Below are positions 44,662 through 54,042 of a stretch of DNA of 64,000 bases, piece by piece. Position 1 is the stretch's first letter. The number at the start of each line of letters is the position of its first letter. The position numbers were made by a program, and so were the translations under genes. The notes under the pieces were generated by a model. It was given only the letters and a program-made list of their open reading frames with translations, did no database searches and was not told the origin of the DNA. Origin of the DNA: Gammaproteobacteria bacterium HGW-Gammaproteobacteria-15 (GTDB lineage Bacteria; Pseudomonadota; Gammaproteobacteria; Enterobacterales; Alteromonadaceae); the NCBI GenBank assembly GCA_002840125.1, contig PGZF01000005.1, positions 620,001 to 684,000 of the forward strand, written 5' to 3'.

Positions 44662-46002
44662 TTACTTCGTTAACACAATAGCCTCAGAATGTTCTGTCTG
44701 GACTTCTTCCGAGATAGACTCCAGCGTACGCCCCTTTGTTTCAGGCATAATAAACAACACAAAAACCAGCTGCAGTACCATCATAAAAGCAAAGAAGATA
44801 AAAATGGTGGCGGGTGTAAACACACTTAAGAAAAACGGCATCAGTAAAGCAATTAATGCCGCAAATACCCAGTGTGTGCTGGCCCCGAGAGACTGGCCTT
44901 TCGCACGCACCGCATTAGGAAAGACTTCAGATATAAACACCCAGATCACCGCCCCCTGACCAATGGCGTGCGAGGCAATAAACAGAAATACAAAAAACAC
45001 CACGGCCATACCACCTATACCCGCATAAAAAGCATAGGCAACCACACTTAACGAAACAATATAGCCAACTGAACCTATAAGCATCAGCAAACGTCTGCCG
45101 GCTTTATCAATCAAATACAAACCCAACATGGTGAAGACAAGGTTTATAATGCCCACGCCCGCTGACGAAAGTAATGCGGAATCACTATCGAGGCCGGCCA
45201 GCGAAAAAATGCGCGGTGCAAAATAGATAATAAAATTAATGCCGGATAGTTGGTTAAAGAAAGCAACAAAAAACGCCAACATTACCGGGAAGCGATAGCG
45301 GGCAGAGAACAGGCTGGACTTTTTCTCTGTCGGCCGGGTGCGCTTGATATCGGCCACTATGCTATCTACATCTTTTTCTTGCAGCTGGTTAAATACCACT
45401 CTGGCTGCAGCTTCATCTCTTTTATGCAGGATCAGCCAACGCGGGCTTTCTGACACCTTAAACACCAGGAATAGAAAGACCATAGCCGGAATAACTTCAA
45501 CACCCAACATCCAGCGCCAATCCTCAGCTGAAATACCTGATAGCAAATAATTGCTGAAAAATGCGACTAAGATACCAAACACAATCTGGAACTGGTACAT
45601 CGCAACCAAACGCCCACGATGTTTAGCTGGTGCTATCTCAGCGATATACGCCGGTACCGCAATCGACGAAATGCCAACGCCTAAGCCACCGATAAACCGC
45701 ATAAATGAAAACGTATAAGGATCTGCTGCCAACGCTGAGCCCAGCGCCGACAAAATATATAAGACACCGATAGCAATGAGGGTAGCCTTACGACCAAACC
45801 GGTCGCACGGCACACTACCAAAAAGCGCGCCAATGACCGTGCCCCACAATGCCGATGACATGATGAACATGCCGTGAAATAGCGGATCTGTTTGCCAAAG
45901 CTGCTGTATTGGCAGATCGGCTCCGGAGATAACTGCGGTGTCAAAACCGAATAAAAATCCGGCCAGCGCCACGGTTATCGCCCATAAAAAAATAGTCTTC
46001 AT
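44662..46002 (-). CDS. Sugar-porter family MFS transporter (putative fructose/H+ symporter)
   Basis: A 446-residue, 12-helix inner-membrane protein of the sugar porter family: GFLFGFDTAVISG in helix 1, DRFGRK loop 2-3, PAYIAEIAPAKHRGRLVAMYQ after helix 4, and the closing PETKGRTLESI. It would bring fructose from the periplasm into the cell, linking the periplasmic GH32 to the fructokinase. A TTTAGTTATT site lies 27-36 bases before its start, tying it to the rest of the fructan locus. Confidence 0.9.
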   Translation of the reverse strand: MKTIFLWAITVALAGFLFGFDTAVISGADLPIQQLWQTDPLFHGMFIMSSALWGTVIGALFGSVPCDRFGRKATLIAIGVLYILSALGSALAADPYTFSFMRFIGGLGVGISSIAVPAYIAEIAPAKHRGRLVAMYQFQIVFGILVAFFSNYLLSGISAEDWRWMLGVEVIPAMVFLFLVFKVSESPRWLILHKRDEAAARVVFNQLQEKDVDSIVADIKRTRPTEKKSSLFSARYRFPVMLAFFVAFFNQLSGINFIIYFAPRIFSLAGLDSDSALLSSAGVGIINLVFTMLGLYLIDKAGRRLLMLIGSVGYIVSLSVVAYAFYAGIGGMAVVFFVFLFIASHAIGQGAVIWVFISEVFPNAVRAKGQSLGASTHWVFAALIALLMPFFLSVFTPATIFIFFAFMMVLQLVFVLFIMPETKGRTLESISEEVQTEHSEAIVLTK

Positions 46003-46028
46003 TACTCCCCCCGATTAAATAACACTGT

Positions 46029-46038
46029 TTTAGTTATT
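46029..46038. promoter_or_regulatory. TTTAGTTATT motif in the MFS promoter
   Basis: Part of AACACTGTTTTAGTTATTGCG upstream of the sugar porter gene, matching the sites at 41890, 42046 and 42198. Candidate operator of the ROK repressor; see findings. Confidence 0.45.
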
Positions 46039-46151
46039 GCGTCCGAGTAGAATAAAATCGGTGCAGATTGTCAAGCAGAATCTCTAATTTGGTGCAGAGC
46101 CTTAGCCGGCATTATCAGTATTGTTAGGGATTGAGTATGAATGGCACCAAC

Positions 46152-46177
46152 AAAAAAGCCCCACAAATGTGAGGCTT
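46152..46177 (-). terminator. Rho-independent terminator of ssb
   Basis: AAGCCCCACA and TGTGAGGCTT form a stem with one mismatch (c/a) around a short AA loop; on the minus strand it is followed by six T. It lies ~38 bases after the ssb stop. Confidence 0.85.
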
Positions 46178-46214
46178 CAGAGGATTTGAATTTACAGTTT
46201 TAAATATAGGGTGG

Positions 46215-46829
46215 TCAGAACGGGATATCGTCATCAAAATCGATTGGCGGTTCCATTGGTGCGCGTTGTTGCGGCTGTGCCGGTTGCTGATAACCGCCTT
46301 GTGGCTGGGCCGGGCGTTGTTGATAGCCACCCTGTTGTGGTGCAGTCTGCTGATAACCACCCTGCTGCGGAGCCTGGTAAGCCGGTGCAGCCTGCGGTGC
46401 TGCTTGCTGGTAACCGCCTTGTGGCTGAGCTGGTTTCTGGTAGCCACCTTGCTGGCCGCCGCCCATACCACCACCTTGCTGCTGGCCATCACCACGGCCA
46501 TCTAACATTTGCAGCTCGTTGGCAATAATTTCGGTGGTATAACGCTCTACACCGTCTTTATCCTGCCATTTACGGGTTTTCAGCTTACCTTCAATATACA
46601 CTTTGCTGCCTTTACGCAGGTATTCACCGGCAATTTCGGCTAAACGCTGGTAAATCACTACACGGTGCCATTCGGTTTGTTCTTTTTTCTCGTTGCTGGC
46701 TTTGTCGGTCCAGCTCTCAGAGGTTGCTACCGTTAAATTCGCCACTGCGCCGCCTTGCGGCATATAGCGCACTTCCGGGTCAGTACCCAGGTTACCAATC
46801 AGAATAACTTTATTAATGCCACGCGCCAT
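46215..46829 (-). CDS. ssb: Single-stranded DNA-binding protein
   Basis: A 204-residue SSB. The N-terminal OB fold ([61 protein letters not shown]) ends near residue 110. A long Gly/Gln/Pro/Tyr-rich linker with repeated GGYQQ units follows, then the acidic tip DFDDDIPF that recruits repair proteins. It follows the YajR-type MFS gene by 21 bases on the same strand, so the two may be co-transcribed. In many relatives ssb lies next to uvrA. Confidence 0.97.
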   Translation of the reverse strand: MARGINKVILIGNLGTDPEVRYMPQGGAVANLTVATSESWTDKASNEKKEQTEWHRVVIYQRLAEIAGEYLRKGSKVYIEGKLKTRKWQDKDGVERYTTEIIANELQMLDGRGDGQQQGGGMGGGQQGGYQKPAQPQGGYQQAAPQAAPAYQAPQQGGYQQTAPQQGGYQQRPAQPQGGYQQPAQPQQRAPMEPPIDFDDDIPF

Positions 46830-46850
46830 GCGAATTCTCCTAAAAAATGT

Positions 46851-48215
46851 TTAAGCCCCGGCGGCTGTAATAACAGCCTGCGCTGCTGTGTGATCAAACT
46901 GTGCTGAACTGACTTTCAGATAACAGCGCTGCTCTGCCAGAACAATTGTAACTTCCTGCACCCCATTCAGTGTGGTCAGCTGCGCTGCCAGTGCACTGGC
47001 TTGCTGTTCGCTGGTTAACGACACGGCCAGAGACAAACGCTGGGCGCGTGGAGGAAGCTGAAGGGTGCTGGCAACTAGCAGCCATATTAAACCAATAACC
47101 GCCAATGCGGCAAACAATGCTTGGTAACCAAAGTGCTGTACCAGTGTACCACCGGTTACACCGCCTAAAAATGCACCAAAAAACTGGCTACTGGAATAAA
47201 TACCCATAGCACTGCCACGCTGGCCTGCCGGTGCAATGCGTGACACCAACGCAGGCAGGCTGGCTTCTAAAAAGTTAAAGCCAATAAAAAACAGCAGTAA
47301 AGCCATAGTCAGTGCAGTAAAACCGGGCACCAGCAGTGCCAGTAGCATAGCGCTGATCAGCAAGGCGATTGCCAGTAAAAAGAAGCCTTTTTCCTGGGCT
47401 TTACGCATCGCAATAATCATCATTGGGATCATCAGCACAAAAGAGCCCAGCAACACCGGCAAATAAAACTGCCAGTGTTTTACCGATACCAGGCCATAGT
47501 TTTGCAGCAGTGCCGGCAACGCGACAAACATAGCGGTTAGCATTAAATGTAGCAGCAACACGCCTAAATCCAGCTGCAGCAGTTGGCGGTGTTTAAGCAT
47601 GTTACCCAAACTTTGCGGCAGCGCCAGGGTTTCTGCCATCGGTGCTTTGTTAACACTTTTGGGCAGTAACAATGCCACCACCAGCATAGCGCCACAAGCC
47701 AGCACAGCAGTAAACCAAAATACGCCACTTAGCCCGGCCCACTTTGCCAGTAAAGGCCCCAGTACCATTGCCACAGCAAAACTTAAGCCGATACTGGCAC
47801 CTATAATTGCCATTACTTTGGGCCGCTGTTCTTCACGGGTTAAATCGGCTGCCAGTGCCAGTATGGCGCCGGCAATCGCACCGGCGCCCTGCAAAATACG
47901 GCCGAAAGTAACCATATAAACAGAATCGGCCAGTGCGGCCACCACTGAGCCCACGGCAAACAGAGTAAGCCCGCCCAGCATCACTTTGTGGCGGCCGATA
48001 CGATCAGACAACCAACCGAGCGGAATTTGTAAAATGGCCTGGGTTAAGCCATAAGCACCAATGGCCAGGCCTACCCATAACGGTGAAAAACCGTCCAGCT
48101 CGCTGCCATACAGTGCAAACACCGGCAGCAGCATAAACAGGCCCAGCATCCGGCTGGAAAACACCAGCGCCAGCGCCATAGCTGCACGTTTTTCTAAAGA
48201 ATTCAGTTGATGCAT
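46851..48215 (-). CDS. yajR: YajR-type MFS transporter with C-terminal YAM-like domain
   Basis: A 454-residue 12-helix drug:H+ antiporter-type protein, the same length as E. coli YajR and alike over the whole sequence (SSRMLGLFMLLPVFALYG, GLTQAILQIPLGWLSDRIGR, GRILQGAGAIAGAILALAADLTREEQR). The last ~65 residues form a ferredoxin-like fold corresponding to the YAM domain of YajR (LTTLNGVQEVTIVLAEQRCYLKV). Substrate unknown. It sits directly before ssb. Confidence 0.9.
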   Translation of the reverse strand: MHQLNSLEKRAAMALALVFSSRMLGLFMLLPVFALYGSELDGFSPLWVGLAIGAYGLTQAILQIPLGWLSDRIGRHKVMLGGLTLFAVGSVVAALADSVYMVTFGRILQGAGAIAGAILALAADLTREEQRPKVMAIIGASIGLSFAVAMVLGPLLAKWAGLSGVFWFTAVLACGAMLVVALLLPKSVNKAPMAETLALPQSLGNMLKHRQLLQLDLGVLLLHLMLTAMFVALPALLQNYGLVSVKHWQFYLPVLLGSFVLMIPMMIIAMRKAQEKGFFLLAIALLISAMLLALLVPGFTALTMALLLFFIGFNFLEASLPALVSRIAPAGQRGSAMGIYSSSQFFGAFLGGVTGGTLVQHFGYQALFAALAVIGLIWLLVASTLQLPPRAQRLSLAVSLTSEQQASALAAQLTTLNGVQEVTIVLAEQRCYLKVSSAQFDHTAAQAVITAAGA

Positions 48216-48314
48216 CAGGTATGAGTTAACCGCCCAAATAAGCGCGCCAGTGTAGCACAGAACCTGCGCGCTTTAAGCGGATTTCAGCCCGGTTTGCCGG
48301 TAAGATGCGACAAA

Positions 48315-49541
48315 TCAGGCCATAACCTGTTTACTCTGACGATGAAATAACCCCACGGACAACAGCAGCAGGCTTAGCGGCAACAGGCACAGGTAAAATG
48401 CCGTCTGGCCGTCAAAGTTGGCAAAGGTATAACCGGTAACCATAGAGCCAGTGGTACCACCCAGAGCGGAAAACACCACAATAAGGCCGGTCATAGCGGC
48501 ATGCTTCGGCTTAGGCAGCGCGCTTAATATTACCGAATTAATTACCGGATAAATCGGTGCCATAAACAGGCCAATCAGCGGAAATAAATAGGCTGCCAGA
48601 GGGGCGGTAAATAAACTGACGTTGGCATTCAGTTCAATATCGCGGGTTAGTGGCAACGTCAGCAGAATCAATAGCGCCATCGCCAGCAGGCAACTGTTTA
48701 GCAGCACATACCAGGACATTTTTTTCAGCACCACGCCGGCCAGAATACGCCCCAGTGCCAGGCTGGCAGCAAAAATGCTGGTTAGTTGCACACTAAGCTG
48801 GTTTGGCAGCTTCAGTACTTCATTGTTAAAGGTTGGCAGCCAGCTGCCAATACCTTGCTCTATCAGCACATATAAAAACGCCGATAACACAAACACAAAC
48901 ACCAGCGGTTTATACACCAGCTGCAGCATGGCGATAAAATCCTGCTTTAATGGCTGGGCCGGTGGCAACTCCAGTTTGGGAAAAGGCGTACTGCTAAGCA
49001 ATGCCAGGTTGGCTAGACAAAGTAGCGCCAGTAGCCAGTACACCTGCAGCCAGCCACTGGCTTGTGGCGCTGCCGGGTCCATAAAAGCCGAAAATAACCA
49101 ATAGCCCGACAATACGCCCAGCATAAAGCCGCCTTCAATAAAATTTAGCAAAGATGCATGCTCAGCTTTGGTGTTAGTCACCACGCCAATGCTGGCGTAT
49201 ACCGATACTTTTACCAGCGCAAAACTGGCGCCAACGGTAAGAAATAACAGCTTGGTAGTCCAGAATGCCGGGATCAGTGGCATCATAATGCAAGCCAGCG
49301 TAACCAGCGTCAGCGCAATTTGCAGCGCGGTTTTATAGCCCAGCCGCGGCAGGTAAGAAGCAATAATAAAAGATACCACCGCTATCGGAATATCTTTAAA
49401 ACCCTCCAGCACACTGGCGGCTTCTTTGCTGATTTGATACGTGTGGATCACCTGCAAAATAACAGTGCCAACGCTGTTTAGCAGAATGGCAAATACAAAA
49501 TAGGTTAACAGTAGCGACAAGCGGATACGCAAAGTGGCCAT
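48315..49541 (-). CDS. MFS sugar permease (FHS-like) of the disaccharide phosphorylase cluster
   Basis: A 408-residue, 12-helix inner-membrane transporter of the fucose/glucose-galactose symporter-like group (SYLPRLGYKTALQ loop; GSWLPTFNNEVL; SALGGTTGSMVTGY). It is divergent from the GH65 phosphorylase gene with a shared LacI operator at 49646-49661, so it probably imports the same disaccharide. The exact sugar (maltose, trehalose, kojibiose or similar) cannot be told. Confidence 0.85.
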   Translation of the reverse strand: MATLRIRLSLLLTYFVFAILLNSVGTVILQVIHTYQISKEAASVLEGFKDIPIAVVSFIIASYLPRLGYKTALQIALTLVTLACIMMPLIPAFWTTKLLFLTVGASFALVKVSVYASIGVVTNTKAEHASLLNFIEGGFMLGVLSGYWLFSAFMDPAAPQASGWLQVYWLLALLCLANLALLSSTPFPKLELPPAQPLKQDFIAMLQLVYKPLVFVFVLSAFLYVLIEQGIGSWLPTFNNEVLKLPNQLSVQLTSIFAASLALGRILAGVVLKKMSWYVLLNSCLLAMALLILLTLPLTRDIELNANVSLFTAPLAAYLFPLIGLFMAPIYPVINSVILSALPKPKHAAMTGLIVVFSALGGTTGSMVTGYTFANFDGQTAFYLCLLPLSLLLLSVGLFHRQSKQVMA

Positions 49542-49645
49542 GGTCTGGTTCTCATTTTTATGCTGTGTGACACAGCTATAGTTGTTTTACCCTGTTGCCA
49601 GTCTGTTTGCTGACATTTTGCACTATACAACGCTTTCAACGCATA

Positions 49646-49661
49646 TTGCAATCGATTGCAA
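49646..49661. promoter_or_regulatory. LacI-family operator in the permease / GH65 divergent promoter
   Basis: TTGCAATCGATTGCAA is a perfect 16-bp palindrome with a central CG, identical to the core of the operator at 54043-54064. It is 47 bases upstream of the GH65 start and 104 bases upstream of the permease start. Confidence 0.85.
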
Positions 49662-49708
49662 AAACTGTATATTAAGCTTATTTACTGCAATTAAATCAGG
49701 TACGCCCT

Positions 49709-52045
49709 ATGTCGTTACATCCCCATGCTGCTGTGCGGCCCCTTACCACCGAGCCCTGGGCTTTAACCGACAGCCGCTATCAGCCACAACACCTACTGCT
49801 GCAAGAGACTCTGCTTAGCCTGGCTAATGGCTATATCGGCACTCGCGGCACGCTGGAGGAAGGCGCCCCGGCTGGTGTTGCCGGTTGCGAAGGCACTTAT
49901 TTAAACGGTGTGTACAGCAGTGAACCTATTCATTACGGTGAATCGGCTTACGGTTTTGCCAAACATAACCATAAAATGCTGCAGGTAGCCAATGGCAAAG
50001 TGCTTAAGCTTAATGTCGACGGCGAAACCTTCAGTGCTGACAAAGCAAGCAGCCATAGCCGCACACTGGATTTGCAGCAGGGCGTACTTAGCCGGCACAG
50101 TGAATGGCAAAGCCAAAGCGGTAAACAGCTACGTATCGCCAGCCGGCGTTTTGTGTCGCAGGCCAACCCGCATGTAATGGCGATTGAGCTGAGTATTACC
50201 GCACTAAACTTTTCCGGCCAGATTACACTGAGCAGCGCACTGGATGCCGCTTATCCGGGCTTTTTTAAAAAAGATGATCCGCGCGTTGGCGAAATGGCCA
50301 TCGCCGACAGCCTGACCCTGCTTAGCCAGCAATTCGATAACGAAGACAGCCTGATGCTACACCGCGCCAAAGGCGCTGATTTTATTGTCGCGGCAGCAAC
50401 AAGCCATCTACTGCCGCCAAATGCAACTTTGCTGGCACAGGACGATAGCCAGAGTAACAAACTAACCCAGCACTTTGCTCTGCAACTGCAGCAAGGCGAA
50501 ACCCAGACGCTGCATAAACTGGTGATCTACTGCCACAGCAGCAATGTTGACGATAGCAATAGCCTGGCGCAACAGGCACTGCAATTGCTGAATAACGCGC
50601 AGCAGCAAGGCTTTGCCGCCTTACTAAGCGAGCATCAACAGTGGTGGCAGCAATTCTGGCAGCAGGCAGACGTAACCATAGATGGTGATGTAGCGCTGCA
50701 GCAAGCCATTCGCTTTAACCTGTTTAGCCTGGCGCAGTCAGCTGGCCGCAATGGCCAGAGCAATATTGCAGCTAAGGGTTTAACTGGCCCGGGCTATGAC
50801 GGCCATTATTTCTGGGACACCGAAATTTATGTGGTACCGGTAATGAGCCTGACCCAACCGGACATTGCCCGCCAATTGCTGAGCCAGCGCTACAGCCAGC
50901 TTGATGCGGCGCGTGAGCGCGCAAGGCAGATGTCGCACAACAGCGGCGCACTGTACCCGTGGCGTACTATTGGCGGCGAAGAGTGCTCGGCGTATTTTCC
51001 GGCCGGCACGGCGCAGTACCATATTAATGCAGCTATTGCCTATGCTATCCGCAGTTACTATCTGGCTACTGACGATTGGGCCTTTATGCAGCAGATGGGC
51101 GCAGAGATGTTGGTTGAAACTGCACGCTTGTGGCTGCAGCTGGGCTTTTTCTCGGCGCGCAGCGGCAAATTTGAAATACATATGGTCACCGGGCCCGACG
51201 AATACTCAGCGCTGGTAAACAATAACTTTTACACCAACGCCATGGTGCAGCTGCAGTTGCGTTTTACGCTGGAAATCATGCAGCAACTGCAGGCAGAACA
51301 AAGCCCGCTGTTAAACCAACTGGGCGTAACAGATGCAGAAGTACAGCAGTGGCAGCAAGCCGCTGAGCATATGTATCTGGCGTTTGACGAGCAACTGCAG
51401 GTGCACCCGCAGGACGATAATTTCTTAAGCCGCCAGCCGTGGGATTTTGCCAATACCCCGGCCGATAAATATCCGTTATTGCTGCACTATCATCCGCTGG
51501 TTATTTATCGCCATCAGGTGTTAAAGCAGGCCGATGTGGTACTGGCGCTACTACTGCTGGACGATGCCATTGCGCCGGCACAAAAGCAGCGCGATCTGGC
51601 CTACTATGAACCGCTAACCACACATGACTCCAGTTTATCCAGCTGTATTCATAGCATTCTGTTTGCCGAAACCGGCGACACCACAAGAGCGCATGAGTTT
51701 TTTGGCGACAGCGCGCGGATGGATTTAGACAACCACCATGCCAATACCGAGTTTGGCGTGCATATCGCCTGTATGGCCGGCAGCTGGATGTCGCTGGTAA
51801 TGGGCTTTGCCGGAGTGCGCTCACGCCCTGCTGGTTTGCACTTTAATCCACAACTGCCACCACAGTTACCTCGCTTAAGTTTCCGCTTAAGTTACCGCGG
51901 CCGCGTGCTGCAATTTAGCGCAGACAGCCAGCAGGCCAGTTATCAGCTGCTAAGCGGCGAGCCATTAACGCTGTTTCATTGCGGCCAGGCCATTAGCCTA
52001 AATAGCGGCCAAACCGTAAGTAAAGCGATTGGAGCATCAGTATGA
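49709..52045 (+). CDS. Glycoside hydrolase family 65 disaccharide phosphorylase
   Basis: A 778-residue cytoplasmic enzyme of the maltose/trehalose/kojibiose phosphorylase family. N-terminal WALTDSRYQPQHLLLQETLLSLANGYIGTRG, central FWDTEIYVVPVMSL, SGALYPWRTIGGEECSAYFPAG and the catalytic acid E498 in TGPDEYSALVNNN are the GH65 landmarks. It would split the disaccharide with phosphate into glucose and beta-glucose-1-phosphate. The four-base ATGA overlap with the beta-phosphoglucomutase gene fits that product exactly. The substrate among GH65 disaccharides is undetermined. Confidence 0.92.
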   Translation: MSLHPHAAVRPLTTEPWALTDSRYQPQHLLLQETLLSLANGYIGTRGTLEEGAPAGVAGCEGTYLNGVYSSEPIHYGESAYGFAKHNHKMLQVANGKVLKLNVDGETFSADKASSHSRTLDLQQGVLSRHSEWQSQSGKQLRIASRRFVSQANPHVMAIELSITALNFSGQITLSSALDAAYPGFFKKDDPRVGEMAIADSLTLLSQQFDNEDSLMLHRAKGADFIVAAATSHLLPPNATLLAQDDSQSNKLTQHFALQLQQGETQTLHKLVIYCHSSNVDDSNSLAQQALQLLNNAQQQGFAALLSEHQQWWQQFWQQADVTIDGDVALQQAIRFNLFSLAQSAGRNGQSNIAAKGLTGPGYDGHYFWDTEIYVVPVMSLTQPDIARQLLSQRYSQLDAARERARQMSHNSGALYPWRTIGGEECSAYFPAGTAQYHINAAIAYAIRSYYLATDDWAFMQQMGAEMLVETARLWLQLGFFSARSGKFEIHMVTGPDEYSALVNNNFYTNAMVQLQLRFTLEIMQQLQAEQSPLLNQLGVTDAEVQQWQQAAEHMYLAFDEQLQVHPQDDNFLSRQPWDFANTPADKYPLLLHYHPLVIYRHQVLKQADVVLALLLLDDAIAPAQKQRDLAYYEPLTTHDSSLSSCIHSILFAETGDTTRAHEFFGDSARMDLDNHHANTEFGVHIACMAGSWMSLVMGFAGVRSRPAGLHFNPQLPPQLPRLSFRLSYRGRVLQFSADSQQASYQLLSGEPLTLFHCGQAISLNSGQTVSKAIGASV

Positions 52046-52689
52046 ACTGCCGCGCGGTAATTTTTGATTTGGATGGCGTACTTACCGACACCGCCATTTA
52101 CCACTTTCATGCCTGGAAGGCATTGGCCGATGAGCTGGGTATTACCTTTACCGAACACGACAATGAGCAGCTAAAAGGCGTTGACCGTTTGGGCTCGCTG
52201 CGCTGGATTTTGCAAAAGGGTGGCTTAACGCTAAGCGAGGCCGAAGAAGCACGACTGATGCAGCAAAAAAATGCGCATTATCTTGAGCTTATCGACCATA
52301 TGACTGCAGCCGATCTGTACCCCGGCGTGCCGCAGTTGTTTGCTGAACTGCGGCAAAACGGTATTAAAATTGGTTTGGCCTCTGCCAGTAAAAACGCCGC
52401 CTTTGTCGTAGAACGCTTAGGTATAGCGGCTCAATTTGACTATATTGCCGATGCCAATCAGGTAATAAACAGCAAACCCGATCCGGAAGTGTTTTTACTC
52501 GCTGCCAGCGGCCTGGGTGTGGCACCAAAGCACTGTATCGGTGTCGAAGATGCACTGGCCGGCATAGAAGCAATTAACCGCGCCGGTATGCAGGCGATAG
52601 GTATTGGTAATGCCAAGGTGCTAAGTGGGGCGTTAAAGGTATATCCGGACGTAGCTGCAATTACACTGACAAATTTGCTGAAGTTGTAG
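52042..52689 (+). CDS. pgmB: Beta-phosphoglucomutase
   Basis: A 215-residue HAD-family enzyme. Motif I FDLDGVLTDT (D9, D11), cap with the substrate loop KGVDRLGSLRWIL, motif II ASASKNA, and the acidic motif IGVEDALAGIEAI. It converts beta-glucose-1-phosphate to glucose-6-phosphate, taking over the GH65 product. Its start overlaps the GH65 stop, so the two are made together. Confidence 0.95.
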   Translation: MNCRAVIFDLDGVLTDTAIYHFHAWKALADELGITFTEHDNEQLKGVDRLGSLRWILQKGGLTLSEAEEARLMQQKNAHYLELIDHMTAADLYPGVPQLFAELRQNGIKIGLASASKNAAFVVERLGIAAQFDYIADANQVINSKPDPEVFLLAASGLGVAPKHCIGVEDALAGIEAINRAGMQAIGIGNAKVLSGALKVYPDVAAITLTNLLKL

Positions 52690-52721
52690 TTATCTCTGCA
52701 GCAGTGGCGGTTAGCATTGCT

Positions 52722-52832
52722 GACGGGGCGACACAGAGTGTCTGAGCCCTGCCGTAGGCATAAGGGCGAGTTGCTGTGGCGAGCCCGACGGCAATGGTAA
52801 CGCAAGCCACGGCAAAGTTTAGCAGCCCCGTC
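52722..52832. repeat. Dispersed hairpin repeat, copy 1 (with outer inverted repeats)
   Basis: The core at ~52728-52785 (GCGACACAGAGTGTCTGAGCC ... CGAGTTGCTGTGGCGAGCC, given here in two parts) matches the reverse complement of copy 2 at 56531-56603 over about 60 bases with a few differences. Outer arms GACGGGGC (52722-52729) and GCCCCGTC (52825-52832) are exact inverse complements. It fills the space between the convergent pgmB and LacI genes. Confidence 0.8.
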
Positions 52833-52857
52833 TGTCATCACAGTCTGCGAGGAAGAG

Positions 52858-53889
52858 CTAGTTTCTCCGCAAACTCGATTGCCGCTCAACTAACTTTACC
52901 GGCAGCAGCTGTGATGCAGCTTTGCCGCCGTTAATCCGGCTAAGCAGTTGCGCTACCAGCAGTTTACCACCGGCATGGGTGTCCTGTTTTACTGTGGTCA
53001 GCGACGGTGTGCAGTAGGCCGACATAGCTATATCGTCAAAACCGACCAGCGCCAGTTGCTGTGGCACCTTAATGTTGTGCTCCAGCAGTGCTTTCATCGC
53101 GCCCATGGCAATGGCATCACTGGCAGCAAAAATACCGTCCAGTGTAGCAAGCTCATTAAACAGCGCCTGCTGGGTCTGCAAATAACCGGCCTGGGCAGTA
53201 AAATCGGTGTTTAATTGCAGTTTAGCTTCAGGCTTAATACCGGCCGCTTGCAACGCATCCTGATACCCCAGATAACGCATTTCAATTTCGGTATGGCGTA
53301 TATCGCCCAAAAAGGCGATACGCTTACAGCCCTGTGCCAGCAAATGCGTTACAGCCAGCTGTGCGCCCTGGCGGTTATCACTACCAATTACCGGAAAACG
53401 CTCTGTGCCGGTGGCTGCGCCCCACACTACAAAGGGCACGCCGGCGCTACTTAATTGTTCTACCCGCTCATCATGCTCGCCCTGACCAATAACAATCAGG
53501 CCATCGGCCCGTTTTGAATCAAAGTAGTAACTACGCCAGTCTTTATCAGTGGTTTTGCTGGTGCTTAGCAGCATATCGTAGCCCTGGCGTGTCAGCTCGT
53601 CGGCTATTACGCCCAGAATATCCAGCAAAAAAGGGTCAGTTATCGCCTGCTGGGTTTTGGCATCAAACAGAATAATCACGGCGATAGTATGGCTTTTTTG
53701 CGTACGCAGGCTGCGCGCAGTGGCATTCACCTTAAACTGATGGTCAGCGGCAATTTGCTGCACTTTCTGCCGCGTTTGTGCATTAATTACCGGATTATCC
53801 CGCAGGGCGCGCGACGCGGTAGATTCCGACACCCCGGCCAGCCGGGCAATGTCAGATAAGGTCATGGTTTTTGCCGGTTTAATTGTCAC
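52858..53889 (-). CDS. LacI-family transcriptional repressor
   Basis: A 343-residue repressor starting with GTG after AGGTAGGT. N-terminal helix-turn-helix MTLSDIARLAGVSESTASRALRDNP (shown in part), hinge helix NATARSLRTQKSH, then a periplasmic-binding-protein-like effector domain ending QLLPVKLVERQSSL. It is divergent from a sugar TonB receptor, with two operators between them, and a third operator controls the permease and GH65 genes. It is therefore the local disaccharide regulator. Confidence 0.93.
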   Translation of the reverse strand: MTIKPAKTMTLSDIARLAGVSESTASRALRDNPVINAQTRQKVQQIAADHQFKVNATARSLRTQKSHTIAVIILFDAKTQQAITDPFLLDILGVIADELTRQGYDMLLSTSKTTDKDWRSYYFDSKRADGLIVIGQGEHDERVEQLSSAGVPFVVWGAATGTERFPVIGSDNRQGAQLAVTHLLAQGCKRIAFLGDIRHTEIEMRYLGYQDALQAAGIKPEAKLQLNTDFTAQAGYLQTQQALFNELATLDGIFAASDAIAMGAMKALLEHNIKVPQQLALVGFDDIAMSAYCTPSLTTVKQDTHAGGKLLVAQLLSRINGGKAASQLLPVKLVERQSSLRRN

Positions 53890-54012
53890 TTTACCTACCT
53901 GGTTTTACAGCTATGTCCTGTTGTGCCATCAATAATGCCTTAAGCAGCACGGGGCCGCAACGCCACCGGCCAGCTGGCGGCATATTTTATGTTTTTAACC
54001 ATTAAAATTGTT

Positions 54013-54028
54013 TTGCAATCGTATGCAA
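54013..54028. promoter_or_regulatory. LacI operator, imperfect copy
   Basis: TTGCAATCGTATGCAA differs from the perfect operator core at one position and lies within a longer symmetrical TTTTGCA...TGCAAAA. It is 30 bases, about three helical turns, from the next operator. Confidence 0.75.
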
Positions 54029-54042
54029 AAACATCTTTAAGC

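Noticed and set aside
43269-49695. Identical 16-mer ATTTACTGCAATTAAA near 43270 and 49680
   Set aside because: One shared 16-mer in 64 kb is close to chance expectation, and it is not palindromic or placed alike relative to genes.
49709-52045. Naming the GH65 enzyme specifically as trehalose or maltose phosphorylase
   Set aside because: The specificity loop cannot be read with confidence, and neighbours (pgmB, FHS permease, LacI) fit several GH65 disaccharides.
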